This document shows, in pieces, positions 42,899 through 52,213 of a stretch of DNA of 58,158 nucleotides. Source of the stretch: an uncultured Victivallales bacterium (GTDB lineage Bacteria > Verrucomicrobiota > Lentisphaeria > Oligosphaerales > JAFGRS01); NCBI GenBank assembly GCA_903837355.1, contig CAILUI010000344.1, forward strand, positions 1 to 58,158. Direction: 5' to 3'. Numbering within the stretch: position 1 is the stretch's first letter; the number at the start of each line of letters is the position of its first letter. The position numbers and the translations under genes were made by a program. Under the pieces are notes generated by a model. It was not told the DNA's origin. It worked only from the letters and a program-made list of their open reading frames with translations, and did no database searches.

Positions 42899-44332
42899 CT
42901 ATAGTGCACCCAGGAAACAGTGGATGCCCTCGGCCGCGCGGCGGCCGGCGGCGATGGCCCGCACGACCAGCGAGGCGCCACTGGCCAGGTCGCCAGTGAC
43001 AAACACGCCGCGGCCACTGGTCATGCCGTCGGGACCGAGCTTCGGGTTCCCGGCGGCATCCAGTTCCACACCAAAGCGCTTGAGGACCTCACTGTTGCCT
43101 TCCCGCGTAAACCCCATGGCCAGCAGCACCAGGTCGGCCGGCTGCACGAACTCAGTGCCGGCACGGTCGCGACAGATACGGCGGCCATTCTCCGCGGTAA
43201 CCCACTCGACCTCGGCGCAGCGGATGCCGTTGACGCGACCGTCCTGCCCCAGGAAGGCGTGAGTGGTGATGTTCCAGCGGCGCTCGCCGCCTTCCTCGTG
43301 AGACGAACTCGAGCGCAACACATAGGGCCATTCAGGCCAGGGCGTCGACTCACTGCGGGTCGGCGGGGGCTTGGGCAGGATCTCGAACTGGGTGACGGCA
43401 ACCGCCCCCTGCCGCAGGCTGGTGCCCACGCAGTCTGCACCGGTATCGCCGCCACCGATGACCACGACGCGCTTACCGGCCGCGCTGATCTCGGCCCCCT
43501 GCCCTCCCGGCGCAGCCGGTCTGGCGAGGCGGTTCTGGCGCACCAGGAAGTCCATGGCGAAATGGATCCCAGCCAGGTCCCGACCGGGAACCGCCAGGTC
43601 GCGCGGGTGCCGTGCCCCGCCGGCCAGGAGCACCGCGTGAAAACTGCGCTGGAGGTAAGAGAGAGCCAGGTCGACGCCGACCGTCACTCCGGTCTCGAAC
43701 GCGACCCCCTCCGCGGCCATCTGCTGCAGGCGGCGGTCGAGGACCTGCTTCTCGAGCTTGAAGTCAGGAATGCCGTAACGCAGAATGCCACCGATACGCT
43801 CGTCCTGCTCGAACACCGTCACCTCGTGCCCCGCTCGAGCCAACTGCTGCGCCGCGGCCAGACCGGCCGGACCGCTGCCGATGATCGCGACTCGGCGGCC
43901 GCTCTTGACGGCTGCCGGCTCGGGCGTGATCCAGCCCTCGCTCCAGCCCTTCTCCACGATCGCCAGTTCGAGCTGCCGGATGGTCACCGGTTCCTGGTTG
44001 AGGTTCAGCGTGCAGGAGGTCTCGCAGGGGGCGGGACAGATGCGCCCGGTGATCTCCGGGAAGTTGTTCGTGCGGTGCAGCAGCGCCAGGGCCTCGCGCC
44101 AGTGGCCGCGATAGGCCATGTCGTTGAAGTCCGGGATGAGGTTGCCGAGGGGGCAACCGTGGGCGTGGCAGAAGGGAATGCCGCAGTCCATACAGCGCGC
44201 CGCCTGCTGGGTCAGCTCGGCGGGCGTTTGCAGGGTCTGGACTTCCTGCCAGTCCAGGAGGCGTTCCCCCTTGGGCCGTTTGTCGAAGTCCTTGCGGCTG
44301 TATTCCAGGAAGCCTGTGGGTTTGGCGCACAT
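42899..44332 (-). CDS. gltD: Glutamate synthase (NADPH) small subunit
   Basis: 477 residues (E. coli 472). It passes electrons from NADPH through FAD and [4Fe-4S] clusters to GltB. N-terminal Cys clusters: CMDCGIPFCHAHGCPLGN and CPAPCETSC. The FAD-binding Rossmann motif is IIGSGPAGLAAAQQLARAG near residue 150, and the NADPH motif is VVVIGGGDTGADCVGTS near 290. The C-terminal MGFTREGNSE ... GVFVTGDLASGASLVV is typical of the family. The start has AGGAGA seven bases upstream. It lies 24 bases after gltB on the same transcript. Confidence 0.96.
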   Translation of the reverse strand: MCAKPTGFLEYSRKDFDKRPKGERLLDWQEVQTLQTPAELTQQAARCMDCGIPFCHAHGCPLGNLIPDFNDMAYRGHWREALALLHRTNNFPEITGRICPAPCETSCTLNLNQEPVTIRQLELAIVEKGWSEGWITPEPAAVKSGRRVAIIGSGPAGLAAAQQLARAGHEVTVFEQDERIGGILRYGIPDFKLEKQVLDRRLQQMAAEGVAFETGVTVGVDLALSYLQRSFHAVLLAGGARHPRDLAVPGRDLAGIHFAMDFLVRQNRLARPAAPGGQGAEISAAGKRVVVIGGGDTGADCVGTSLRQGAVAVTQFEILPKPPPTRSESTPWPEWPYVLRSSSSHEEGGERRWNITTHAFLGQDGRVNGIRCAEVEWVTAENGRRICRDRAGTEFVQPADLVLLAMGFTREGNSEVLKRFGVELDAAGNPKLGPDGMTSGRGVFVTGDLASGASLVVRAIAAGRRAAEGIHCFLGAL

Positions 44333-44356
44333 CGCGGTTCTCCTCGCTGCGCCGGG

Positions 44357-47300
44357 TCAGCGGTGGCGGGTTTCGGGGTGGGGGTAGACTTCTTCGGTGG
44401 CCGACAGCGTTTCGGACTCGCGGTCCTCACGTTGCTTCATACGCTCGAGGACCTTGCGGTAGTCGATCGGGAAGACCTTGACGAAGTACGGCAGGCAGTT
44501 GTCCCAACTGTTGAGGATATCCTTGGCGCGCTCGCTGCCGGTGAACTCGACGTGCCGGGTCAGCAGCCGGTTGAGCACGTCCTGGTCCTCCCAGCCCCAC
44601 ACGCTTTCGAGGTCGACCATGTCCAGATTGCAGCGCGTGTCGAAAAGCCCGGATTCGTCATAGATATAGGCGATGCCACCGCTCATACCGGCGGCGAAAT
44701 TGTTACCGGTACCGCCCAGCACCACCACGGTCCCGCCGGTCATGTATTCACAGCCGTGATCGCCGACGCCCTCGACGACGGCCGTTGCGCCGCTGTTGCG
44801 CACCGCAAAGCGCTCGCCGGCCTGGCCGCTGAGGAAGACCTCGCCGCCGGTGGCACCGTAGAGGATGACGTTGCCGGCGATGATGCTCTCGTGGGCATTG
44901 AAGCCCGAGGCCGGGTGGGGGCGGACCACGATGCGGCCGCCGCTCATGCCCTTGGCCAGGTAGTCGTTGACGTCGCCCAGCACCGTCAGCGTCAGACCCG
45001 GCGCGAGGAAGGCGCCGAAGCTCTGGCCAGCGCTGCCGATGAAGGTCAGGTCGATGCTGCCGTCTGAGAGCCCCTTGACGCCGTGCCGCTTGGCCACTTC
45101 CTGACTCAGACGAGCGCCCACCGTCCGCTGGGTGTTGCGGATGGGCAGTTTCAGACTCACGCTGCCCTTGCCTTCCAGAGCTTTGCGGCACTTCACGATC
45201 AACTCGTCATCGAAGCACGACACCGACTCAAACGGCTCCGGCCGCAGGCAACGTAAGGGGAGCTCGTCCGGTCGATCTGGTGGCCGCAGCAAGCGGCTGA
45301 AATCGAGGTGCGCCGTCTTCGGATGGTCAGCCGCAGGGGCAAAAGCCAGCCGCTCGCTGTGCCCGACCATCTCGTCGACGGTACGGAAGCCAAGTTCGGC
45401 CATCACCTCGCGGAAGTCCTGAGCCAGGAAGCGGAAGAAGCGCTCGACGTGCTCTGGCCGACCGCAGAAGCGGGCCCGCAGCCGGGGGTCCTGCGTCGCC
45501 ACCCCGACCGGACAGGTGTTGGAGTGGCACTTCCGCATCATCACGCAGCCCAGACTGACTAGGGCGACCGTCGCAAAGCCGAACTCCTCGGCGCCCAGCA
45601 GCGTGGCGATAGCCAGGTCACGACCCGTGCGTAACTGGCCGTCCACCTGCACCCGTATCTTGTCACGCAACCCATTCAATCGTAATGCCTGTTGCGTTTC
45701 TGCCAGGCCGAGTTCCCAGGGCAGTCCGGCATGCTTGATGGCGGTTAACGGACTGGCGCCAGTGCCGCCGTCGTGCCCAGCGATCAGGACCATGTCCGCC
45801 CGCGCCTTAGCCACACCGGCGGCGATGGTACCCACGCCGACCTCGCTCACCAGCTTCACGGAGACCCGAGCTGCAGGGTTGACACACTTGAGGTCGTAGA
45901 TCAGTTGGGCCAGGTCCTCGATCGAGTAGATGTCGTGGTGGGGCGGCGGGGAGATGAGCGTCACGCCGGGGGTCGTATGCCGCACTCGCGCGATGTCGGC
46001 ACTGACCTTGTGGCCCGGCAACTGGCCGCCCTCGCCGGGCTTCGCACCCTGGGCCATCTTGATCTGCAGTTCGTCGGCGTGAAGGAGGTACTCCAGGGTC
46101 ACCCCGAAGCGCCCACTGGCGACCTGCTTGATGCGGCTCATCTTATTATCGCCATTGACCTTACGGTACCTGGCAGGATCCTCTCCACCCTCGCCAGAGT
46201 TGCTCCGCGCGCCGAGGTGGTTCATGGCGATGGCGATGGCCTCATGGGCCTCTTTGCTGATCGAGCCGAAGCTCATGGCGGAGACCACGAAACGCTGCAC
46301 GATGCTGTCCACCGCCTCCACCTCCGCGATGGGTACCGGGGTTCCAGGCGTGAAGCAGGTCAGGCTACGCAGAGTGATGCGCTGGCTGGACTGGTCGTTC
46401 ATGCCGCGGCAGTACTCCTGGAACAGCCGGTAGTCATCCCGCCGCACGGCCTGCTGCAGGGCGCTGATGACCTGCGGCGTCCACATGTGGCGCTCGCCGC
46501 CCAGTCGGGTGTGGTACTGGCCGCCGATCGCCAGTTCGGGGGCGGGCCCACCAGCAGCCGGGAAAGCGACTTCGTGACGGCGCTGCGTTTCCGCCGCCAG
46601 GTCGTCGAGGTCGATGCCACCGACCCGGCTGGCGGTGCCGGTGAAATAGCGCTCGATCAGCGCCGGCCCCAGGCCTACCGCTTCGAAGATCTGCGAGCCG
46701 AGGAAGCTGCGAATCGTGCTGATCCCCATGCGGCTCAGAGTCTTGAGCAGACCCTTCTTGACGGCGGCAATGTAGTGATCCACGGCCGCGTTTGGGGTCA
46801 CCGCCGGGCTGAGCAAGCCATCCTCGGCCAGGGCGCGAACGGTGCTCAGGGCCACATGCGGGCAGACCGCGTTCGCACCGAAAGCGATCATCATGGCCAC
46901 GTGGATCACCTCGCGCACCTCGCCGCTTTCGACGATGATCCCCGCCTGGGTGCGCAGGCCCTCACGTATAAGGAAATGGTGCAGCCCGGACGCGGCCAGT
47001 AAGGCCGGGATCGGGGCGTGGTCGCGGTCCATGCCACGATCCGTCAGGAGCAGCAAGACAGCACCACCGCGGACCGCCTCCGCGGCGCGCGCAAAGAGCT
47101 CGTCCAACGCCTGTCGCAGACCGGGCCCGCCGCTGCCGCGCGGGAAGCGCATCGCCAAGTCAACCGGGCGAATATCCGGGTTGTCCGTGCCCCGCAGTTT
47201 GACCATGTCCTCGGGCGTCAGTACGGGATGGTGGAGCTTGAGCATGCGGCAATGCTCGGGCGTCTCCTCCAGCAGGTTACGCTCGTGCCCAACGTAACTC

Positions 47301-48976
47301 ATCAACGACATCACCAACTCTTCGCGCAGCGGGTCGATGGGCGGATTCGTCACTTGGGCAAAAAGCTGCTTGAAGTAGGCAAAGAGCAACTGCGGCGTCT
47401 TCGACAGCACGGCCAGCGGCACGTCGTTGCCCATCGAACCGACGGCTTCCTGCCCTTGTGCCGCCATGGGCCCGATGATCATCTTCAGCTCTTCTTCACT
47501 GTACCCAAAGGCCTGCTGCTGGGCGCGCAACTCATCCGGCGGCGCCGCCGGGACCTCCGACGGCATACCGAGGCCGCGCAAGTCGATGCGGTTGTCTTTG
47601 ACCCAGTGGCGATAGGGCTTGCGCCGCGACACCGCCGCCTTGATCTCACGGTCAGGCACAATGCGGTGCTGCTCCAGGTCGAGGAGCAGCATGCGCCCCG
47701 GCTGCAACCGCCCGCAGTAGCGCACGTCGGCCGGCGGAATCTCCAGTACACCGGTCTCGGAGGCCAGGACGATGAGGCCGTCCGCAGTCACCGTATAGCG
47801 CGCCGGCCGCAGGCCGTTACGGTCGAGCACGGCACCGATGTAGCGCCCATCAGTGAACACCAGCGCGGCGGGCCCGTCCCACGGCTCCATCATGGCGCTG
47901 TGGTACTCGTAGAAAGCCCGCTTGTCCTCGCTCATGTGGAACTTGGTGCCCCAGGCTTCCGGCACCATCATCATGGCCGCGTGGGGCAGCGACCGCCCGG
48001 CGGCGGTCAGGAGTTCCAGGACGTTGTCGACCTGGGCCGAGTCACTGCCGGTCTCATCGATAACCGGAAAGAGCTTGGGCAGGTCATCGCCGAGCAGCTT
48101 ACTCTTCAGTACCGGTTGGCGCCCCCGCATGCGGTTGGCATTGCCGCGCAGCGTGTTGATCTCTCCGTTGTGGGCCAGCAGGCGGAACGGCTGGGCCAGC
48201 TTCCAGTTCGGCAGCGTGTTGGTGCTGTAACGCTGATGCACGATGGCGAAGGCGCTGGTGAAATCGGCGTCGGTGAGGTCCGGGAAGAAAGACTTCAACT
48301 GGGTCCCGGTCAGCATGCCCTTGTAGACCACTGTCCGCGCCGAGAAACTCGCCACGTAGAACTGGCTCGCATCCGCATCCTTCCACTGCGCGATCTGGCG
48401 CTCCATAAGCCGGCGAACAACGACCAACTTGCGCTCGAAAGCCGCCGCCTCGAGGCTGCCGCGCTCAACGAAGAATTGCGCGAAGGTCGGCATGGTACGC
48501 AACGCGAACGCGCCGAGGCCGTCGCTGCGCACCGGCACCGGCCGCCAGCCCAGTACACGCACCCCCTCCAAAGTACATACCTGCTCGCAGACGCGGCGAC
48601 ACGATTCGGCCACCTGCGGGTCGCTGGGCAGGAAGACCATCGCCGCGCCATACTCCCCGACCATGGGCAGAACGATGCCCACTTTCTGGCACTCGCGCCG
48701 CAGAAAGACGTCCGGCATCCCCAACAGCAAACCCGCCCCGTCACCGGTGGTCTTGTCCCCGCCCACCGCGCCGCGATGCTCCAAGTTGATTAACACGCGG
48801 ATCGCGTCCGTCACCAGATTGACCCGCGGCACCGCGTCCAGCGCCGCGACGAAGCCGACCCCGCAACTGTCACGCTCGTAGGCCGGGTCGTAAAGCCCCT
48901 GCGGCGCGGGATCACCGGCCGCATTCAGCAAGGTGAAGCCGGACCCATACCCGTCCCGTCGTTGGCCAGCGCTCAT
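44357..48976 (-). CDS. gltB: Glutamate synthase (NADPH) large subunit
   Basis: 1,539 residues from ATG 48976, chosen because GGAG sits nine bases upstream; the ATG at 48985 touches that site and longer frames lack one. The enzyme makes two glutamates from glutamine and 2-oxoglutarate. After a propeptide of 37 residues, Cys38 (YERDSCGVGF) is the Ntn-type glutaminase nucleophile. The central domain is followed by the FMN-binding synthase domain (SNSGEGGEDPARY) with the [3Fe-4S] Cys set in CVMMRKCHSNTCPVG, and by the GXGXG beta-helix C-terminal domain (GGTVVVLGGTGNNFAAGMSGG). It heads the gltB-gltD-aspS-gltA operon. Confidence 0.97.
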   Translation of the reverse strand: MSAGQRRDGYGSGFTLLNAAGDPAPQGLYDPAYERDSCGVGFVAALDAVPRVNLVTDAIRVLINLEHRGAVGGDKTTGDGAGLLLGMPDVFLRRECQKVGIVLPMVGEYGAAMVFLPSDPQVAESCRRVCEQVCTLEGVRVLGWRPVPVRSDGLGAFALRTMPTFAQFFVERGSLEAAAFERKLVVVRRLMERQIAQWKDADASQFYVASFSARTVVYKGMLTGTQLKSFFPDLTDADFTSAFAIVHQRYSTNTLPNWKLAQPFRLLAHNGEINTLRGNANRMRGRQPVLKSKLLGDDLPKLFPVIDETGSDSAQVDNVLELLTAAGRSLPHAAMMMVPEAWGTKFHMSEDKRAFYEYHSAMMEPWDGPAALVFTDGRYIGAVLDRNGLRPARYTVTADGLIVLASETGVLEIPPADVRYCGRLQPGRMLLLDLEQHRIVPDREIKAAVSRRKPYRHWVKDNRIDLRGLGMPSEVPAAPPDELRAQQQAFGYSEEELKMIIGPMAAQGQEAVGSMGNDVPLAVLSKTPQLLFAYFKQLFAQVTNPPIDPLREELVMSLMSYVGHERNLLEETPEHCRMLKLHHPVLTPEDMVKLRGTDNPDIRPVDLAMRFPRGSGGPGLRQALDELFARAAEAVRGGAVLLLLTDRGMDRDHAPIPALLAASGLHHFLIREGLRTQAGIIVESGEVREVIHVAMMIAFGANAVCPHVALSTVRALAEDGLLSPAVTPNAAVDHYIAAVKKGLLKTLSRMGISTIRSFLGSQIFEAVGLGPALIERYFTGTASRVGGIDLDDLAAETQRRHEVAFPAAGGPAPELAIGGQYHTRLGGERHMWTPQVISALQQAVRRDDYRLFQEYCRGMNDQSSQRITLRSLTCFTPGTPVPIAEVEAVDSIVQRFVVSAMSFGSISKEAHEAIAIAMNHLGARSNSGEGGEDPARYRKVNGDNKMSRIKQVASGRFGVTLEYLLHADELQIKMAQGAKPGEGGQLPGHKVSADIARVRHTTPGVTLISPPPHHDIYSIEDLAQLIYDLKCVNPAARVSVKLVSEVGVGTIAAGVAKARADMVLIAGHDGGTGASPLTAIKHAGLPWELGLAETQQALRLNGLRDKIRVQVDGQLRTGRDLAIATLLGAEEFGFATVALVSLGCVMMRKCHSNTCPVGVATQDPRLRARFCGRPEHVERFFRFLAQDFREVMAELGFRTVDEMVGHSERLAFAPAADHPKTAHLDFSRLLRPPDRPDELPLRCLRPEPFESVSCFDDELIVKCRKALEGKGSVSLKLPIRNTQRTVGARLSQEVAKRHGVKGLSDGSIDLTFIGSAGQSFGAFLAPGLTLTVLGDVNDYLAKGMSGGRIVVRPHPASGFNAHESIIAGNVILYGATGGEVFLSGQAGERFAVRNSGATAVVEGVGDHGCEYMTGGTVVVLGGTGNNFAAGMSGGIAYIYDESGLFDTRCNLDMVDLESVWGWEDQDVLNRLLTRHVEFTGSERAKDILNSWDNCLPYFVKVFPIDYRKVLERMKQREDRESETLSATEEVYPHPETRHR

Positions 48977-49370
48977 ACGTATCATCTCCGACGCTTGTGC
49001 CAGCCACCGCCCCCCAAGGCTTGATGTAGGTGGCCGAAAACCGTAGGTCCTATTAGCGTTCCTGATGCCAAGCATCGCAGAAACTGCTGTAAGCCGTTAC
49101 CATAACGATGCGTATCATCACATGCCATGGCTCCACCGACAGCAAGAACCAGACGCTGCCGGCACAAAAATGGGCTTTTCGTGCGAGGCACCAGGCGTCT
49201 CGGTTCGGGTCACCGGGGACCGTTCCCAGCAGGCCGTGCTCTGAAGCCGTACGGATCTCCCCGTGCAGGTACAGGAATGGGCTATTGATGGCTTTCCAGA
49301 ATACATTACTGTACCGAACACAGCACTGTTCACGTCCGCCCGGCAAGGCGCCCGCAAGCGGCGCGCGCGG
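48977..49370. other. Intergenic leader between hrpB and gltB
   Basis: 394 bases, distinctly more AT-rich than the flanks, upstream of gltB on the minus strand. It must carry the gltB promoter, but no -35/-10 or -24/-12 pair with correct spacing was found. The clearest structure is the palindrome at 49162-49184. A 97-codon minus-strand frame (49053-49346) has no ribosome site or recognisable similarity. Confidence 0.55.
49162..49184 (-). promoter_or_regulatory. AT-rich palindrome upstream of gltB
   Basis: On the minus strand GCACGAAAA, five bases, TTTTTGTGC: nine paired positions, one of them a G-T wobble. The wobble pairs only in minus-strand RNA. It lies about 186 bases before the gltB start and 187 after hrpB. 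It may be an operator for a regulator of gltB or a terminator-like hairpin after hrpB; sequence does not decide. Confidence 0.35.
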
Positions 49371-51881
49371 TCAGCGCCACTCGTGTTTGGGGTACTTGCG
49401 GGCCAGTTCCTTCCGGGCCCGCGGGTAACCCTCGCGCCAGAAGCCTTCGAGATCGTCGGTAATCTGGACGGTACGCATATTCGGCGCCAGGATTTCGATC
49501 AGCACCGCCACGCGGCCCGCCGCCACGCGTGGCGTCTGCTGCAGGCCGTAGAGGTCCTGAATGCGCGCCCGGCCCTTGGGGGGTTGACCGGCATGGTACT
49601 CGAGACGAAGGCGGCGCCCGGCGGGCAGCGGCAGCGCGCCGGGCGCCATCTCCTCGACGAAGCGGATATCGTCCCAGGCGAGGGCGCGGCGGACGATGTC
49701 GAGGCATGGCTTGTCCTTGACCTCGCGGTAGCGGCTGGCCCCGACACACAGATCGCGGTAGATCACGGCACGGTCGGTCTCATCGTAGCGGATCAGTGCG
49801 CGTTCGGGGAAGACCGTTGCGGTCCAGCGCACGCGCTCGACCCACTCCTCGACCTCGCGCGTCCAGCCGTGCAGCGGCAGGCTGCCTGTGGCCAGTTGGT
49901 CGGCCAGCAGTTCGGCGGCCTGATGCGGGTCGACGGTCTGTACCTCCCGGTCCTCGAGCGTAACGCCCAGGCAGGTGGTACGGACGCGGCGCAAGACCTG
50001 GTGCCGGCGCTCGTCCCAGAACGTCGTATCCTCGCATTGCCAGGCGTCCGGAAAGAGGTCCAGGAGCCACTCCTCACGCACTTCGGTGACCAGGCTGAGC
50101 AGCGACTTGAGCGGCCGGCCGCGCCCGCCGACTTCGCGGATCTCCGCGGCCACCAGCAGGTGCGCGTCGCGCGCACAGCTCTCGCGCGCCAACTCCGCCG
50201 AGCGACAATGGCGGAGCTCGCAGAGGAGCGTGCCGGCATCCCGGCGGCGGGCAAAGCGGTCCGGGAAGGCAGCCAGAACGCTGCGGCCGAAGGCCTGTGC
50301 CCGGTCTTTGGCCGGGGCGGCGCTCCATCCCAGTCGGAGCGCCGCGGTCAGCAGGATCCGCGCCGCGGCCCAGGCCTGGCGCGCCGGCCCGCCGAGGATT
50401 CCGTGCTCCTCGCAGAAAGCCGGGCGGAAGCCCGCGGCGTGCGCCTCGCGCAACACGTCCACCACGGCCAGCAGATCCGACTGCAGTCCGTCCCGTGTGG
50501 TCAGGGCGGTCCCCGGCCTGACCACAGGACGTTCCCCCAGCACGGCGGCCGCCAGGGCCGCCTCCTCGAGGCAACCCTCGTGCGCGGCCGCACAGAGTAA
50601 CCGCCCCAGCCGGGGGTGCGCCGGCAGACGCGAGACGTCTCGGCCAAGCGCGGTCAGGCGGAAGCCCGCCGCCGGCAACAGGCCGAGGTCGCGAAGCTCG
50701 CCCGTCGCCAGGGACAGCGATTCGGCCGTCGGCGCCTCGAACCAGTCGAACTGCGTCGGGTCGCCGGCATCCAGAGCACAGAGCAGAACGATCGCCTCGG
50801 ACAGATCCACCCGGTGGACCTCAGCCGGTGTTCGTGAGGCTTTGCGCTGCTGCTCGCCAGCGGTCCACAGACGACGGCAGGTCCCCGGTGCTTCGCGTCC
50901 GGCCCGCCCGGCGCGTTGGTCGGCAGCGGCGCGGCTGATCGGCGTCAACTCGAGCAGGTTGACGCCGCGACCGGCATCATAGCGGCTTTGGCGGGCCAGG
51001 CCGGAATCAACCACGTGCCGGACCCCGGGCACGGTCAGCGAGGTCTCGGCGATATTGGTGGCCAGGATCACGCGGCGAACGCTGCCAGGCTGCATGACAC
51101 GATGCTGCATCTCCGGCGGCAGGTCCCCGTACAGCGGCAGCACCTCCACCTGCCCCAGCAGCCGACGGCAGGACTCCATGGCGCGCCGGATCTCATGGAC
51201 GCCGGGCAGAAACACCAGCACATCGCCTTCCAACCCCTGACTGACGATGCCGGCCACGGCGCGGGCGGCGTCGTCCCCGACCTCCGCACTGAGCGGCCGG
51301 TCCGCATAGCCGATATCGATGGGATACAGCCGGCCCTCGGCATGCAGGTGCGGACAGCCATCCAGAAAGCGGCAAACGCTCTCGGCGTCGAGCGTTGCCG
51401 ACATCACCAGCACGCGGAGGTCGGGGCGGCGAGCCTGCAGGCGCCGCAGCAGCCCAAGGCTCACGTCCGCGGTCAGGCTGCGCTCGTGAAACTCGTCAAA
51501 CACCACGGCCCCGACGCCGTCCAGGAGCGGCGAATCGAGTAGGCGCCGCGGCAAGAGGCCCTCGGTGATGAACCAGAGCCTCGTGCCGGCGTCGCCGCAG
51601 TGTTCAAACCGGGTCCGGTACCCCACCGTCTGCCCGGGCGCCTCGCCACGTTCGGCGGCCACCCGCTCGGCCAGCACCCGCGCCGCCAGGCGCCGCGGTT
51701 GCAGCACCAGGATCTGGCCGCGCACCGCCGGGCAATCGAGCAGGAACTGCGGCACCTGCGTCGACTTGCCGGAACCGGTGGGCGCCGTGACCACGAGGCG
51801 ATTGCCACGCTGTACGGCAGCGGTGATCGCCTCCCGAATCGTACCGATCGGCAGGTGGGCTGGCTTCAACACCACAGCCAT
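49371..51881 (-). CDS. hrpB: ATP-dependent RNA helicase-like protein HrpB
   Basis: 836 residues, normal for HrpB. DEAH/RHA-type helicase motifs: Walker A APTGSGKST (near 35), motif II DEFHER (near 130), motif III VMSATLDA, motif V IAETSLTVPGV and motif VI QRAGRAGR. The helicase-associated domain and the HrpB C-terminal domain follow (YPRARKELARKYPKHEWR at the end). AAGGA lies six bases before the start. The family is widespread, but its cellular job is poorly defined. It is divergent from the SUMF1 operon; a weak promoter (TTGGAA-N16-TACATT) is visible at 51975-52002. Confidence 0.94.
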   Translation of the reverse strand: MAVVLKPAHLPIGTIREAITAAVQRGNRLVVTAPTGSGKSTQVPQFLLDCPAVRGQILVLQPRRLAARVLAERVAAERGEAPGQTVGYRTRFEHCGDAGTRLWFITEGLLPRRLLDSPLLDGVGAVVFDEFHERSLTADVSLGLLRRLQARRPDLRVLVMSATLDAESVCRFLDGCPHLHAEGRLYPIDIGYADRPLSAEVGDDAARAVAGIVSQGLEGDVLVFLPGVHEIRRAMESCRRLLGQVEVLPLYGDLPPEMQHRVMQPGSVRRVILATNIAETSLTVPGVRHVVDSGLARQSRYDAGRGVNLLELTPISRAAADQRAGRAGREAPGTCRRLWTAGEQQRKASRTPAEVHRVDLSEAIVLLCALDAGDPTQFDWFEAPTAESLSLATGELRDLGLLPAAGFRLTALGRDVSRLPAHPRLGRLLCAAAHEGCLEEAALAAAVLGERPVVRPGTALTTRDGLQSDLLAVVDVLREAHAAGFRPAFCEEHGILGGPARQAWAAARILLTAALRLGWSAAPAKDRAQAFGRSVLAAFPDRFARRRDAGTLLCELRHCRSAELARESCARDAHLLVAAEIREVGGRGRPLKSLLSLVTEVREEWLLDLFPDAWQCEDTTFWDERRHQVLRRVRTTCLGVTLEDREVQTVDPHQAAELLADQLATGSLPLHGWTREVEEWVERVRWTATVFPERALIRYDETDRAVIYRDLCVGASRYREVKDKPCLDIVRRALAWDDIRFVEEMAPGALPLPAGRRLRLEYHAGQPPKGRARIQDLYGLQQTPRVAAGRVAVLIEILAPNMRTVQITDDLEGFWREGYPRARKELARKYPKHEWR

Positions 51882-52213
51882 GCGTCATCCTTGGTCTTGC
51901 TCATGCCCACAGCGCTTCGACAAGAAGGGGACCGGGGCCCGGCGGCAACGACCAACCAGCACCAGCCTGGCAGGAATGTAGGCGTCACGCCCGCGATTCC
52001 AAGGCGCGCTGGGGGCCGGATTCGTGGCGGCAGTCGAGGCCACGGGCGAGAAGCTCGCTGAAGTTTGCTGGCGACCACTTGCGCGCGCTGGTGAAACGCT
52101 CATGGTATCGGGTGCCGTGGAGAGTACCGCCAGGACTGTCCGCCGCGGCCCCGACCGCGCGCCGCGCCACCGGCGGCCTCCATCTGGCCAGGCCTTGGAG
52201 CAGGAGCACAACG
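51882..52213. other. Divergent promoter region hrpB / SUMF1 operon
   Basis: 332 bases between divergent starts. A weak minus-strand promoter for hrpB is suggested at 51975-52002. For the plus strand I see no convincing promoter. The plus-strand frame from 52079 is an extension of the SUMF1 gene without a start signal. Confidence 0.5.

Noticed and set aside
49053..49346. A 97-codon minus-strand frame in the gltB leader
   Set aside because: No ribosome site, no recognisable similarity, and it extends past the gltB start in another frame.
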